Assembly (NCBI GenBank): GCA_017305055.1 | Contig: JAFKMZ010000009.1 | Coordinates: forward strand, 1-64,000 | Direction: 5' to 3' | From: Lysobacterales bacterium | Lineage (GTDB): Bacteria > Pseudomonadota > Gammaproteobacteria > Xanthomonadales > Rhodanobacteraceae | Length of the DNA: 64,000 nucleotides | Notes under the pieces: model-generated | What the model was told of the DNA's origin: nothing | What the model saw: only the letters and a program-made list of their open reading frames with translations | Databases searched by the model: none | Shown: positions 27,279-36,534 of the stretch, piece after piece | Position numbering within the stretch: position 1 is the first letter of the stretch | Layout of the letters: the number at the start of each line of letters is the position of its first letter | Translations under genes and position numbers: made by a program

Positions 27279-28063
27279 TTGCCGCGCCTCGCGCGGCGAT
27301 GGGCGACCAGGCGCCACACCGTCCATACCGGCCCGGAAAGCAGGTATACGGTAAAGCCGGCCAGCAGCACGCGGGCCGTATCCAGCACCAGCAGCGCCAG
27401 CAGCAGCACGGCGACAACCATCCACACGAAGGGTACGCGCTGGCGTTCGCCACCCGGCGGGGCCTTGAAGCTGAAATAGCGAAAGCGGCTGACCATGAGC
27501 AAGCCCACGATCACCGCGATCCACGGCGTGACAAAGCACAGCTCGGCGCCGGCATACCCGGTCTTTTCCGCACTCCACACGAACGACATGCACACGATCG
27601 CCGCGGCCGGGCTGGCCAGGCCCTGGAAATAGCGCTTGTCGGCGACACCAACCTGGGTATTGAAGCGTGCCAGGCGCAGCGCGGCGCAAGCGGCGTAGAT
27701 GAAGGCGGCAGCGTAGGCCACCTTGCCCCAGGGTTCACCGTAATCCGCCAGGGCCGAAAGCGACCACGTATACATCACCAGCGCCGGCGCCAGGCCAAAA
27801 CTGACGAGGTCCGACAATGAGTCGTACTGCACGCCAAAATCGGTCTGCGTGCCGGTCAGGCGCGCCACGCGCCCATCCAGGCCATCGAGCAGGGCAGCAG
27901 CGAACACGGCCACGACTGCCTCGGTGAAACGCCCGTCGATACCGGCGATGATGGCGTAAAAGCCGGCAAACATTGCCCCCGTGGTGAACAGGTTCGGCAG
28001 CAGGTAAATACCCTTGTGCCGCGGCGGATTCACCGGTACTGAAACGCCCATGCGCTTATCCAT
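27275..28063 (-). CDS. pssA: CDP-diacylglycerol--serine O-phosphatidyltransferase
   Basis: A 262-residue membrane enzyme that makes phosphatidylserine, precursor of phosphatidylethanolamine. The complete CDP-alcohol phosphotransferase motif D-G-x2-A-R-x8-G-x3-D-x3-D spans residues 63-85. About seven membrane helices follow the basic N-terminus. This is the integral-membrane (type II) PssA, unlike the peripheral E. coli enzyme. The stop overlaps the next gene's start by 4 bp, linking it to the HolD-like gene and rimI. Confidence 0.93.
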   Translation of the reverse strand: MDKRMGVSVPVNPPRHKGIYLLPNLFTTGAMFAGFYAIIAGIDGRFTEAVVAVFAAALLDGLDGRVARLTGTQTDFGVQYDSLSDLVSFGLAPALVMYTWSLSALADYGEPWGKVAYAAAFIYAACAALRLARFNTQVGVADKRYFQGLASPAAAIVCMSFVWSAEKTGYAGAELCFVTPWIAVIVGLLMVSRFRYFSFKAPPGGERQRVPFVWMVVAVLLLALLVLDTARVLLAGFTVYLLSGPVWTVWRLVAHRRARRGK

Positions 28064-28158
28064 GATCTAATGCACAAAGTGTAGACCATCGGGTATTGAG
28101 TCCGGTGCCCACTGGTGCTAACAAGGCTGCCACCTGTCCGCAATCGCCGGAGTCGCCC

Positions 28159-28608
28159 ATGCTGCGTTTGCCCCTTGCCATCGTTTTGCTGATGCTGTCG
28201 CCCCTGTCGGTTGCCCAGATCTACAGCTGGACTGACGCCGGCGGCACGGTGCACTACTCGGAAGCGCCGCCGGAAGCCGGAGTCCACTACAAGCAGATCT
28301 CGCTGACCGGCACCAGCATGTCCCCGACCAGCGCGCCTGCGGCAACGGCACCGGCCTCGACGGAAGCAGGCACCGAGGCCACCAGGGCGGCAGCTCCGGC
28401 GCCTCCGGCAACGCCGATGGCCGACACCCCCGACAACCGTGCCCGGCTCTGCGCGACGCTGTCGGCGAACCTGACCCAGCTGCGGGGGAGCGCGCCGCTG
28501 GTGGTGAACAAGGATGGCATCGACGTGGTATTGCCGAACAACCAGCGCCAGGCGCAGCTGAGCTCGGCCGAGACGCAGTACCAGCAGTATTGCCAGAACT
28601 CCCAATAG
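28159..28608 (+). CDS. Exported DUF4124-domain protein
   Basis: A 149-residue secreted protein. The signal peptide ends near SVAQ (residue 20) and is followed directly by the DUF4124 hallmark [19 protein letters not shown] Thr/Ala/Pro-rich linker (55-95) leads to a C-terminal helical segment. GGAG lies 6 nt before the ATG at 28159; the earlier in-frame ATG (28096) is not preceded by one. DUF4124 proteins are common periplasmic proteins of unknown role in proteobacteria. Confidence 0.85.
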   Translation: MLRLPLAIVLLMLSPLSVAQIYSWTDAGGTVHYSEAPPEAGVHYKQISLTGTSMSPTSAPAATAPASTEAGTEATRAAAPAPPATPMADTPDNRARLCATLSANLTQLRGSAPLVVNKDGIDVVLPNNQRQAQLSSAETQYQQYCQNSQ

Positions 28609-28652
28609 CCGCGCACTCCCTCCAATTTGCGCGCACCCGGAACAAATCGAAC

Positions 28653-28687
28653 GCAGGAATCCGCCGGCGACGGCGGGCGGGTCCTGC
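28653..28687. repeat. Nested hairpin between DUF4124 gene and proS
   Basis: Outer arms GCAGGA/TCCTGC enclose an inner stem CCGCCG-gcga-CGGCGG, followed by AAAAT. A plausible terminator for the DUF4124 transcript, but the U-tract is weak. Confidence 0.4.
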
Positions 28688-28727
28688 AAAATCGCGCGCG
28701 CCACTCGGCCACATGGCCGGCTGCCAT

Positions 28728-28733
28728 TACAAT
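28728..28733 (+). promoter_or_regulatory. TACAAT -10 box before proS
   Basis: TACAAT lies 29 nt before the proS ATG, at a good distance for a start near 28740. No convincing -35 element is seen 16-18 nt upstream. Confidence 0.35.
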
Positions 28734-28762
28734 GGCGCTTTCCATCTGCCGGAAGTCAAGCC

Positions 28763-30460
28763 ATGCGCCTGAGCCAATTCCACCTGGCAACCGTCAAGGA
28801 GGTGCCTGCCGACGCGGAAATCGTCAGCCACCAGTTGATGCTGCGCGCAGGCATGATCCGCCGGCTCGCTGCCGGTCTGTACATATGGTCGCCATTGGGC
28901 CTGCGGGTACTGCACAAGGTGGAGAACGTGGTACGCGAGGAAATGAACCGGGCCGGCGCCATTGAAATGCTCATGCCGGCGATCCAGCCGCGCGAATTGT
29001 GGGAAGAGAGCGGGCGCTGGGACAAATTCGGCGACCAGTTGCTCAAGCTCAAGGACCGCAAGCAGCAGGACTTCTGTTTCGGCCCCACGCATGAAGAGGT
29101 CATCACTGATTTCGCGCGCAACGAACTCAAAAGCTACAAGCAGCTGCCAATCACGTTCTACCAGATCCAGACCAAGTTCCGGGATGAAATCCGGCCCCGT
29201 TTCGGCGTAATGCGGGCGCGCGAGTTCCTGATGAAGGACGCGTATTCGTTCCATCTCGACGCCGAGTCGCTGGCCGCAACCTATGCGGTGATGTACGAGG
29301 CTTATTCGCGCATTTTCAGCCGCCTGGGGCTGGCTTTTCGCGCCGTGCAGGCGGATACCGGGGCGATTGGTGGCAATGCCAGCCACGAGTTCCAGGTGCT
29401 GGCCGACTCCGGCGAGGATGCCATCGTGTTTTCCGATGGTTCCGATTACGCCGCGAATCTGGAAAAGGCCGAAGCCTTGCCGCCCGCCCAGGGTCGCCCG
29501 TTGCCGAGTATGGCGCTCGAGATGGTGGATACACCAACCCAGCGCAGCATCGAGGAAGTGGCGGCCCTGCTTGGGGTGGCGACCAGCCGATGCATGAAGA
29601 CCCTGCTGCTCCGCGGACACGCCGGCCTGGTGGCGCTGTGCCTGCGCGGTGACCACACGCTCAATGAAATCAAGGCCGCCGCCCTTGATGAGCTTGGGGG
29701 CGAAGTCGTGTTCGCCAGCGAGGAGGAAGTGCGTGCCATTGCCGGCGCGACCATCGGCTTCATCGGGCCGGTGCGCCTGCCGGCGGAAATCCCGGTCATC
29801 GTCGATCGCGACGCCGCCGTGCTCGCGGACTTCGTATGCGGCGCCAATGTCGCCGGGCGGCATTTCACCGGCGCCAACTGGGACCGCGATGCGCGCATCG
29901 CACGGATTGCCGACCTGCGCAATGTGGTGGAGGGCGATTCCTCCCCCGACGGCCACGGTGTCCTGCATGTCGCCAGGGGCATCGAGGTCGGACACATCTT
30001 CCAGCTCGGCACCAAGTATGCGCAAGCCATGCAGGCCACGGTGCTGGACGACAGTGGCAACAACCAGGTCATGAGCATGGGTTGCTATGGCATTGGCGTT
30101 ACCCGCATCGTCGCCGCAGCCATCGAGCAGCGCCACGACGCCAAGGGTATCGTCTGGCCGGCGGCAATGGCCCCGTGGAGCGTCGTCATCTGCGTGATCA
30201 ATTCGCGCCAGGCACCTGAAGTCGGTGCCGCCGCCGAGGCCTTGTATCAGGCACTGCAGGCACGCGGCGTCGAAGTATTGCTGGACGATCGCGGCTTGCG
30301 CCCAGGCGCCATGTTTGCGGACATGGAGCTCATCGGCATTCCCCACCGGATCGTGGTCAGCGAGCGTGGCGTCGCAGCCGGTACGCTGGAATATCGCGCC
30401 CGCGATGCGGAGATCAGCCAGACCCTCAGTGAGGAACAGTTATTCGCCTTACTGGGCTGA
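28763..30460 (+). CDS. proS: Proline--tRNA ligase (bacterial type with editing domain)
   Basis: A 565-residue class II synthetase. Class II motif 1 region: [20 protein letters not shown]; motif 2: [18 protein letters not shown]; motif 3: [17 protein letters not shown]. Between motifs 2 and 3 (about 225-405) is the YbaK-like insertion that deacylates Ala-tRNA-Pro, as in E. coli ProS. The anticodon-binding domain is C-terminal. The start [13 protein letters not shown] is the family norm. Confidence 0.98.
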   Translation: MRLSQFHLATVKEVPADAEIVSHQLMLRAGMIRRLAAGLYIWSPLGLRVLHKVENVVREEMNRAGAIEMLMPAIQPRELWEESGRWDKFGDQLLKLKDRKQQDFCFGPTHEEVITDFARNELKSYKQLPITFYQIQTKFRDEIRPRFGVMRAREFLMKDAYSFHLDAESLAATYAVMYEAYSRIFSRLGLAFRAVQADTGAIGGNASHEFQVLADSGEDAIVFSDGSDYAANLEKAEALPPAQGRPLPSMALEMVDTPTQRSIEEVAALLGVATSRCMKTLLLRGHAGLVALCLRGDHTLNEIKAAALDELGGEVVFASEEEVRAIAGATIGFIGPVRLPAEIPVIVDRDAAVLADFVCGANVAGRHFTGANWDRDARIARIADLRNVVEGDSSPDGHGVLHVARGIEVGHIFQLGTKYAQAMQATVLDDSGNNQVMSMGCYGIGVTRIVAAAIEQRHDAKGIVWPAAMAPWSVVICVINSRQAPEVGAAAEALYQALQARGVEVLLDDRGLRPGAMFADMELIGIPHRIVVSERGVAAGTLEYRARDAEISQTLSEEQLFALLG

Positions 30461-30574
30461 ATCGGCCGACGCTAATGTACGCAAGCAGGGGCGATTTGCT
30501 TTCATGCTTGATCCACATTCGTCGAGCCGGATGCCCACGCCATTATTAGCGTTTCCCGGATATCGCGCTGCCGC

Positions 30575-30604
30575 TTTACAAACATTCCAGAAATAGGTGA
30601 GAAT
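30575..30604 (+). promoter_or_regulatory. Predicted promoter of the H-NS-like gene
   Basis: TTTACA (30575-30580) and GAGAAT (30599-30604) are spaced by 18 nt in the most AT-rich part of the 240-bp gap after proS. The predicted 5' leader is about 90 nt, long enough for post-transcriptional control. Confidence 0.45.
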
Positions 30605-30700
30605 CCGCCGGTAGCAACGACCGCGGCACGCGAAGGTCAACGCAGGGAGTGGCGGTCCAATGCAACATCCGCAAATCAAATATCCATCCGGGAGTACCAC

Positions 30701-31024
30701 ATGGCAGTTGACATCAAAAGCCTCAACCACGCGCAGCTCAACGAGCTGATCAACAAGGCGCAGGTCCGTCAGGTGGAACTGCGCAAGGAGCGCGTATCGA
30801 AACTACGCGAGAAGGTACACGCATTGCTCAAAGCCGAGGGTTATACCTTCGACGACGTATTCGGGAATACCCGCGGCAAGAGCAAGCGCGCCGGGGTACC
30901 GGTACCGCCGAAATACCGCAACCCTGCCGATCCGGCGCAGACCTGGTCCGGCCGTGGCAAGCGCCCACGCTGGTTCAGCGCCGCATTGAAGGCGGGCAAG
31001 AAGGAAAAGGATATGGCCATCTGA
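30701..31024 (+). CDS. H-NS-family nucleoid-associated histone-like protein
   Basis: A 107-residue DNA-binding protein. An N-terminal oligomerising helix (residues 8-45, Lys/Glu/Gln-rich) is joined to the C-terminal H-NS DNA-binding domain with PKYRNPADPAQTWSGRGKRP; the AT-rich-DNA loop is in TWSGRGKRP. Such proteins silence AT-rich, often foreign, genes and fit the XrvA/H-NS-like group of Xanthomonadales. GGGAG lies 7 nt before the ATG. A strong terminator follows, so it is transcribed alone. Confidence 0.92.
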   Translation: MAVDIKSLNHAQLNELINKAQVRQVELRKERVSKLREKVHALLKAEGYTFDDVFGNTRGKSKRAGVPVPPKYRNPADPAQTWSGRGKRPRWFSAALKAGKKEKDMAI

Positions 31025-31048
31025 GCGGTACCGCGCATCTGAAACGGG

Positions 31049-31074
31049 AACGCCGGCCTTGTGCCGGCGTTTTT
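31049..31074 (+). terminator. Rho-independent terminator of the H-NS-like gene
   Basis: Perfect 9-bp stem AACGCCGGC-cttgt-GCCGGCGTT followed directly by a T-run, 25 nt after the stop codon. Confidence 0.85.
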
Positions 31075-31105
31075 CATGCACGCGCCCAGGCGTTTGCCTG
31101 TGGCC

Positions 31106-32386
31106 TCAAAGCGAGCGGCGTGCGGAAACCAGCAGGTCGCCAAACATCAACCCGGCCACGATGGACACGAGCAGGGTGAACAGCAGCAACGCGGTGTCGA
31201 GACCCAGGGGCGTGTCGTGCTCCATGAGGAATGACATGCTGCGGAAACCCACGCTGCCCGGCACCAGCAGCAGGATGCCGGGTTCGCGGATCACAGCCCC
31301 GGGCCGATGGGCAAACCGCGCATAGAAGTTGGCCATGGCTCCGACCAGCAGCGCAGCGACAAAGACCCCAAACGGAGCCGCCGGCAGCGATCCGGATACC
31401 AACCCGCCCCAGCGCGTGGCCAAATACCCCAGCACCACCGCGACTATCACCACGGGATAATCGCGGGCAGCGGCACGGAACAGGATGGCAAATGCCACCG
31501 CAGCCACCAGCAAGGCCGGAAAATCGGTCCATGGCGGCAACGGCGGCAAGGCGTAATCACGCGCATGGATACCGACCGCCACGCATATCTGCGCTGCCGC
31601 AACGGTGCCGAAGGTCAACTTGAGCAGCGTCGCCATGGCACCACCCAGGCGGGCCATGCCGGACACCAGGTGCTGGCTTGAGATCTCGCGCACTGCGGTG
31701 GTCAGGGACATGCCGGGAATCAGGATGATCAGGCTGGACAACACCACCGACTTGATCGCCAGCGGTACCACGAACGCGCTGATCACCGTGGCCACGGTTG
31801 TCGCCACGACGGCGCTGATCAGGTCGCTGGCCACCGCCAGGCGCGGCCGGCTCGCGGACAGGACGGTGATCCAGCCGATGATGAGACCGATCGCCCCGGC
31901 CACCACCAGATCAACCCAGGCGCTGTGCAGGAACAGCGCCGCGATGCTTGCAGCCGACAGCCCGTAGCTGAGGATCATCGCCCCGCGCGAGCGCCAGGAC
32001 TCGGGGCGCGACAGCGCCCGAAGGCAGCGGAAGCCCTCGCGCAAGTCCAGCTCGCCGGCGATGACCCGGTCGGCAATGGCGTCGGCCTCGCACAGGCGGG
32101 CCAGATTCACCTCGCCCACCGGCAGGCGCATCACCTGCGTGCTTTGTGCCAGCCCCTCGTCGCCGTACGCGGCATCGGCAAAGGAAATGATGATCGCCGT
32201 CGGGCTGGACCAGACATCGGCCACCAGCCCGAGAGCCTGGGCCGCACCGGCCACCGCCATCTCCAGCCGCGGCGAACTGGTGCCGTACTGATGCAGGCGC
32301 CGGGCGAGCTCGAGCAGGAAGCTGATGCGCGTCTGCGCTTCCGCCGCCGTCAGCGGTGTCAGTGGTTTGGGAACTTCCGTGCTCAT
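31106..32386 (-). CDS. ThrE-type threonine/serine exporter (fused form)
   Basis: A 426-residue protein with an N-terminal soluble domain (about 1-130, DUF1212/ThrP-like: RISFLLELARRLHQYGTSSPRLE) and about ten helices in two blocks (135-270 and 295-420). The first membrane block includes IILIPGMSLTTAVREI and the second PGSVGFRSMSFL. Family members export threonine and serine. It has its own TATACT box upstream and is separated from the histidine kinase gene by 85 bp, so it is probably not part of the big operon. Confidence 0.87.
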   Translation of the reverse strand: MSTEVPKPLTPLTAAEAQTRISFLLELARRLHQYGTSSPRLEMAVAGAAQALGLVADVWSSPTAIIISFADAAYGDEGLAQSTQVMRLPVGEVNLARLCEADAIADRVIAGELDLREGFRCLRALSRPESWRSRGAMILSYGLSAASIAALFLHSAWVDLVVAGAIGLIIGWITVLSASRPRLAVASDLISAVVATTVATVISAFVVPLAIKSVVLSSLIILIPGMSLTTAVREISSQHLVSGMARLGGAMATLLKLTFGTVAAAQICVAVGIHARDYALPPLPPWTDFPALLVAAVAFAILFRAAARDYPVVIVAVVLGYLATRWGGLVSGSLPAAPFGVFVAALLVGAMANFYARFAHRPGAVIREPGILLLVPGSVGFRSMSFLMEHDTPLGLDTALLLFTLLVSIVAGLMFGDLLVSARRSL

Positions 32387-32452
32387 GCCGCGTGGCCCAT
32401 CGACGCCGGGACGAAACGCATCGTGCGTATCTGCGAAATCACTGGGAACGGC

Positions 32453-32458
32453 AGTATA
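32453..32458 (-). promoter_or_regulatory. TATACT -10 box of the ThrE-like gene
   Basis: TATACT on the minus strand, 67 nt before the ATG; the -35 is poor. It suggests a start separate from the upstream sensor kinase gene. Confidence 0.35.
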
Positions 32459-32471
32459 GGTGAGTCATGCC

Positions 32472-33857
32472 TCAGCCGGCCGCGAACTTCGGCAGGCACA
32501 GGCTGACCCGCAGGCCGCCGCCTTCGCGGTTGGCCAGCAGCACCCGACCGCCGTGGGCTTCGCTGATCTCACGCGCCAGGGCCAGCCCCAGCCCGGTACC
32601 CGAACGCTTGGTGGAATAAAACGGCAGCAAGGCCTGCTTGAGCACCGCGTCGGTCATACCGGTGCCGCGGTCGCACACCTCGATATGCCACTCGCGTCCG
32701 TGCTCGACGATGGCCAGCGTGACGTCCTCGACGGGTCCCCCCGCCTCATGTGCGTTCTTGACCAGGTTGATGATCACCTGCTCGATCTGCACCGCGTCGA
32801 AATGCCCGGGATGCACCGGCAACGGCCCGATCTGGCGAAACGAGCACTGCAGGACCAGCGCGTCCACGAACTGCCCCCAGTCGACGGCGGCCAGCTGCGG
32901 CGCCGGCAGCTTGGCGAAGCGGGCGTAGCCGGCGATGAAATCATGCAGATGCTGGGCACGCTCGCCGATGGTGGAAAACACCGCCGGCAGGCGTGCCATG
33001 TCGCCGCGCCGCGCCAGCTCCGCGCCGGAGTGCGACAGCGAGGAAATCGGCGCCAGGGAGTTGTTCAACTCGTGGCTGATGACGCGTATCACCCGTTTCC
33101 AGGTCGCCACTTCCTGACGCGACAGCTCGCGCGTCATGCGCCGGAACGACTGCAGGCGATGCGGCCGGCCCTGCAGGCGGAAGGCGCGCTGCGACAGGTA
33201 GAAGCGCTCCTCGCTGCCGTCCATTTCCACGCTGAACAGCACGTCGCCACCGGCCTTTACCGCATCGCGCAAGCCTTCCGGCGCGCTGGTCAACACCTGC
33301 ATGAAGTCCAGGCCCAGCAGGCTGCGGCCATCGTTGAACAGGTGCCGCGCGGCGATGTTGGCGTAGGCGACGCGCCCGCCCGCATCGGTGAGCACCAGGG
33401 CCACCGGCGTGTTCTGCACCACCGTGTCCAGCAGCAGTTCGCGCTGCACCAGGTTCTGGCGCTGCTCGCGCAAGGTCTGGCCCAACTCGTTGTGCATGCG
33501 GATCAGGCGACCCAGCTCGTCGCGCCGGTCGATGGCGATCGACAGGCTGAAATCGCCATCGCGATAGCTGGCCACCGAGCCTTCCAGCGCCCGCAGCAGG
33601 CGCACCACCGGGGCCATGGCGACGTGCGCAAACCACCAGGACAGGGCCAGCACGACCCCCGCACTGAGCAGCAGGCCGGCGTAGACGCCGACCGGCACCG
33701 GCGGCGAATCGCCCACGCCGAGCCCGGCCCGCACGGCGCCGAGCAGCTGCGGCAGCGGCCAGCGCGTGACTCCGGTGTACACCATGGCGCCGACCAGCGC
33801 CGCTGCCGCCAGCAGCAGCGCCAGGCGGGTCTGCAGGGAGATGACGGCCAATCTCAT
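32472..33857 (-). CDS. NtrY-like sensor histidine kinase of the efflux operon
   Basis: A 461-residue kinase: two helices (about 10-32 and 58-83) flank a very short periplasmic loop (about 25 residues), then HAMP-like (80-130), PAS (140-240), HisKA (ISHELNNSLAPISS, His262) and ATPase domains (NLVKNAHEAGG; GTGLGLALAREI). The HELNNSLAPI box is typical of NtrB/NtrY kinases that pair with sigma-54 activators. The start at 33857 has GGGAG 9 nt upstream. The short loop suggests it senses a membrane or envelope signal. It is the last gene of the train that starts at 58616. Confidence 0.92.
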   Translation of the reverse strand: MRLAVISLQTRLALLLAAAALVGAMVYTGVTRWPLPQLLGAVRAGLGVGDSPPVPVGVYAGLLLSAGVVLALSWWFAHVAMAPVVRLLRALEGSVASYRDGDFSLSIAIDRRDELGRLIRMHNELGQTLREQRQNLVQRELLLDTVVQNTPVALVLTDAGGRVAYANIAARHLFNDGRSLLGLDFMQVLTSAPEGLRDAVKAGGDVLFSVEMDGSEERFYLSQRAFRLQGRPHRLQSFRRMTRELSRQEVATWKRVIRVISHELNNSLAPISSLSHSGAELARRGDMARLPAVFSTIGERAQHLHDFIAGYARFAKLPAPQLAAVDWGQFVDALVLQCSFRQIGPLPVHPGHFDAVQIEQVIINLVKNAHEAGGPVEDVTLAIVEHGREWHIEVCDRGTGMTDAVLKQALLPFYSTKRSGTGLGLALAREISEAHGGRVLLANREGGGLRVSLCLPKFAAG

Positions 33858-33906
33858 CCAGGTCGTCTCCCACCCCGCCGCAACCAAGTGTGCATGGTGC
33901 GCGCGC

Positions 33907-35250
33907 TCAAGGCGACACGTCCAGGCCGTAGCGCTGCATGCGCCGGTACAGCGCCTGGCGCGACAGGCCGAGATCCTGCGCCGCACGGCTGACCACGCCA
34001 TCGGCGCCGCGCAGCGCCGCCTCCACCGCCTCGCGGCTAGGCTCGTCCAGGCTGCGCGCGGCCGCCGTCGTCGGGTGCGGCGCGAGGTTCAGCAGCTCCG
34101 GCACCACCGTTCCGCCGCCGGCCAGAAGCGCCGCGCGCTCGATCGCATTCTTCAGCTCCCGGACGTTGCCCGGCCAGGGGTAGTCGAGCAGCGCCTCGCG
34201 CGCGGCATCACCGAGTTGGGCGCGTCCAGCCAGGAAATGCTCGGCCAGCGGCAGGATGTCGTCGCTGCGCTCGGCCAGCGGCGGCAGGTTCACCTCGATG
34301 ACGTTCAAGCGGTAGTACAGGTCCTCGCGGAACGTGCCGGCCTTGATCATCGCCTTGAGGTCGGCGTTCGTCGCCGACAACACGCGGACCTTGGCGCGAC
34401 GCGTGCGGCCGGAGCCGAGGCGCTCGTACTGGCCGGTTTCCAGCACGCGCAGCAGCTTCATCTGCCCGGCCAGCGGCAGATTGCCGATCTCGTCGAGGAA
34501 CAGGGTGCCACCGTCGGCCAGCTCGAATCGCCCCTCGCGCGCCTTGTTGGCACCGGTGTACGCACCGGCATCGGCGCCAAACAGTTCCGCCTCGATCAGC
34601 TCGCCCGGCAGGGCACCGCAATTGACCGCGACGAACGGCCCGCTCTTCACCGCCGAATTGGCATGCACGATCGCCGCGATGCGTTCCTTGCCGCTGCCGT
34701 TCGGGCCGGTGATCAGCACCGACACGTCGGAACGTGCCACCTGGCACGCCAGCTCCAGGGTGCGCGCCATGCCGTTGGACGCAAACACCAGGCCGTCGAG
34801 GTCGTATTTCTCCCGCAACGCCTCGCGCCGGCGGCGCTGCTCGCGCCGCGCCCGGGTGGCTTCACGGGTGGATTCACCGAGCTCGAGCAGGTTCTCCACC
34901 ACGGTCAGCAGCTTGTTGTCGTCCCAGGGCTTGGCCAGGTAGTCCGCCGCACCGGCCTTCACCAGCTCCACCGCGGTCTCCAGGTGGGTCCACGCGGTGA
35001 GCAGCACCACCGGCAGATCCGGATGCTGCTCGCGGATCGCGCGGAACAGCGCCTCGCCCTCCTTGCCCGAGGTGGTGTCGGCAGTGAAGTTCATGTCCTG
35101 GATCACGACGTCGACGTGCTCACGCGCCAGCAGGGCCAGACCCTGTTCCGGGCTCGCCGCCGTACACGCCGAGATTTCGTTCAGCGACAGCGCCAGCGTC
35201 AGGGCTTCGCCGACAGCCGGGTTGTCATCGATGATCAGAACCGTACGCAT
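33907..35250 (-). CDS. Sigma-54-dependent NtrC-family response regulator
   Basis: A 447-residue activator. Receiver: Asp8/Asp9, phospho-acceptor Asp52 (VVIQDMNF), Lys107. An insertion DMNFTADTTSGKEG follows the acceptor. AAA+ domain: Walker A TGPNGSGKE (181-189), sigma-54 contact loop GAYTGA (229-234, a Phe-to-Tyr form of GAFTGA), Walker B FLDE (251-254). The C-terminus is a Fis-type helix-turn-helix (VVSRAAQDLGLSRQALYRRM). It lies 50 bp after the last permease and before its kinase. A consensus sigma-54 promoter at the head of the cluster makes that promoter its likely target. Confidence 0.95.
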   Translation of the reverse strand: MRTVLIIDDNPAVGEALTLALSLNEISACTAASPEQGLALLAREHVDVVIQDMNFTADTTSGKEGEALFRAIREQHPDLPVVLLTAWTHLETAVELVKAGAADYLAKPWDDNKLLTVVENLLELGESTREATRARREQRRRREALREKYDLDGLVFASNGMARTLELACQVARSDVSVLITGPNGSGKERIAAIVHANSAVKSGPFVAVNCGALPGELIEAELFGADAGAYTGANKAREGRFELADGGTLFLDEIGNLPLAGQMKLLRVLETGQYERLGSGRTRRAKVRVLSATNADLKAMIKAGTFREDLYYRLNVIEVNLPPLAERSDDILPLAEHFLAGRAQLGDAAREALLDYPWPGNVRELKNAIERAALLAGGGTVVPELLNLAPHPTTAAARSLDEPSREAVEAALRGADGVVSRAAQDLGLSRQALYRRMQRYGLDVSP

Positions 35251-35300
35251 GTTTGCTTACCTGTGGACGGGGTCGCGGCAAGTGGTCATGGTGGCATGAA

Positions 35301-36521
35301 TCACACGCCACGCGTGGCGACGACCGGGGGCACCGCCGCGGCGCGCAGTGCGGGGGCCAGCACCGCCAGCTGGCCCAGCCCCCACAGCACCAGCGCGCCG
35401 ACGGGAAAGTAGTAGGCCGGCAGCCGCGGCACTTCGTAGTACTGCATCAGCATCAGGTTCAGGCCATAGGCCAGGACCATGCCCAGCACGATGCCGAAGC
35501 TGACGATGAGGAAGTTCTCGGTCTGGAAATAGCGCAGGATGTCCGCGCGGGTGGCGCCGAGCGCGCGGCGGATGCCGATCTGCCGACGCCGCTGCGCCAC
35601 CCAGAAGCTCGCCAGGCCGACAATGCCCAGCGCGGTGACGCCGAGCAGCGCGACGATGATGCCCACCAGCATGCCGGCCATCGCCCGGTCGTTCTTGAAG
35701 AACTGCTCGCGCAGATGACTGATGGTGTGGCTGCCGGAATGATCGAGCACGACCTGCGGCGCGATCTTCGGCACCGCCAGACGTGCCGCGGTCATTACCC
35801 GTTCCAGATCCTGTGGCTTGGCGCGGATGAGATAGGTGCCCGCGAGCAGCCCGCCCGCCTGCACCGGCACGAAGACGCACCATTCCGCGCCATGCTCGCC
35901 GTTCTCGGTGTACTGCGACACCGACAGGTTCGCCACGACGCCGATCACCCGGAATCGGTACTTGGCGCCCCAGAACTCCTTGCCCAGGGGGTCTTTGCCC
36001 GGCCACAACTTTTCTGCCAAAGCCCGCGTGATCAGCACCTGCGACGAAAGCGGCATGTAGTCCTGACCGAGGATCGGCTGGTAATCAGCGGCCGCAGGCA
36101 GGTGGCCAGCCACGAGCTTGAGGCCAAGCGCCTCCGGGGAACCGGCTTCGCCCTGGTAGAGCTGGACCACTGCGCCCACGTGCTTGCCTTCCTGATCGAG
36201 GGTGATGCCATTGACGCCGCCTTGCGGGCCAAACGGCACCGAGCTGACGACATGCACCGACTCGACACCGGGAATCGCCCCGAGGCCCGAAACCATGCGC
36301 GCATTCAGATCGGTCGCCTGCTTCGGCTCGAACCCCGTGACCACGATCACACCCAATGCAGCTTCATCCACGCCGCTGTTGAGATCCATTGCCGAGAGGC
36401 GATCGCCGATCAGGAAGATGGCGTTGCACAACACGGCGCAGGCCAGCGCGATTTCCATCGCGATCAGGGTCGTGGCCAGCCGGTGCTTTTTCAGTGCCGC
36501 GAGTATGGGTTGAATCTGCAT
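35301..36521 (-). CDS. FtsX/MacB-type permease, B partner of pair 7 (class II)
   Basis: A 406-residue permease with no ATPase domain: one N-terminal helix (about 20-43), a MacB_PCD-type periplasmic domain (about 45-280), then three helices. The cytoplasmic coupling loop reads RRRQIGIRRALGATRADILRYF. The first about 100 nt differ from those of the B gene at 40697-41911 by only five bases, showing recent duplication or gene conversion. Partner: the A gene at 36535-37860, 13 nt before it. No periplasmic cysteines. Confidence 0.9.
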   Translation of the reverse strand: MQIQPILAALKKHRLATTLIAMEIALACAVLCNAIFLIGDRLSAMDLNSGVDEAALGVIVVTGFEPKQATDLNARMVSGLGAIPGVESVHVVSSVPFGPQGGVNGITLDQEGKHVGAVVQLYQGEAGSPEALGLKLVAGHLPAAADYQPILGQDYMPLSSQVLITRALAEKLWPGKDPLGKEFWGAKYRFRVIGVVANLSVSQYTENGEHGAEWCVFVPVQAGGLLAGTYLIRAKPQDLERVMTAARLAVPKIAPQVVLDHSGSHTISHLREQFFKNDRAMAGMLVGIIVALLGVTALGIVGLASFWVAQRRRQIGIRRALGATRADILRYFQTENFLIVSFGIVLGMVLAYGLNLMLMQYYEVPRLPAYYFPVGALVLWGLGQLAVLAPALRAAAVPPVVATRGV

Positions 36522-36534
36522 GTCAGTTGCTCCC

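Noticed and set aside
28064-28158. tRNA or riboswitch in the pssA/DUF4124 divergent gap
   Set aside because: No TpsiC-like or cloverleaf pattern is visible; the gap is too short for a known riboswitch plus promoter.
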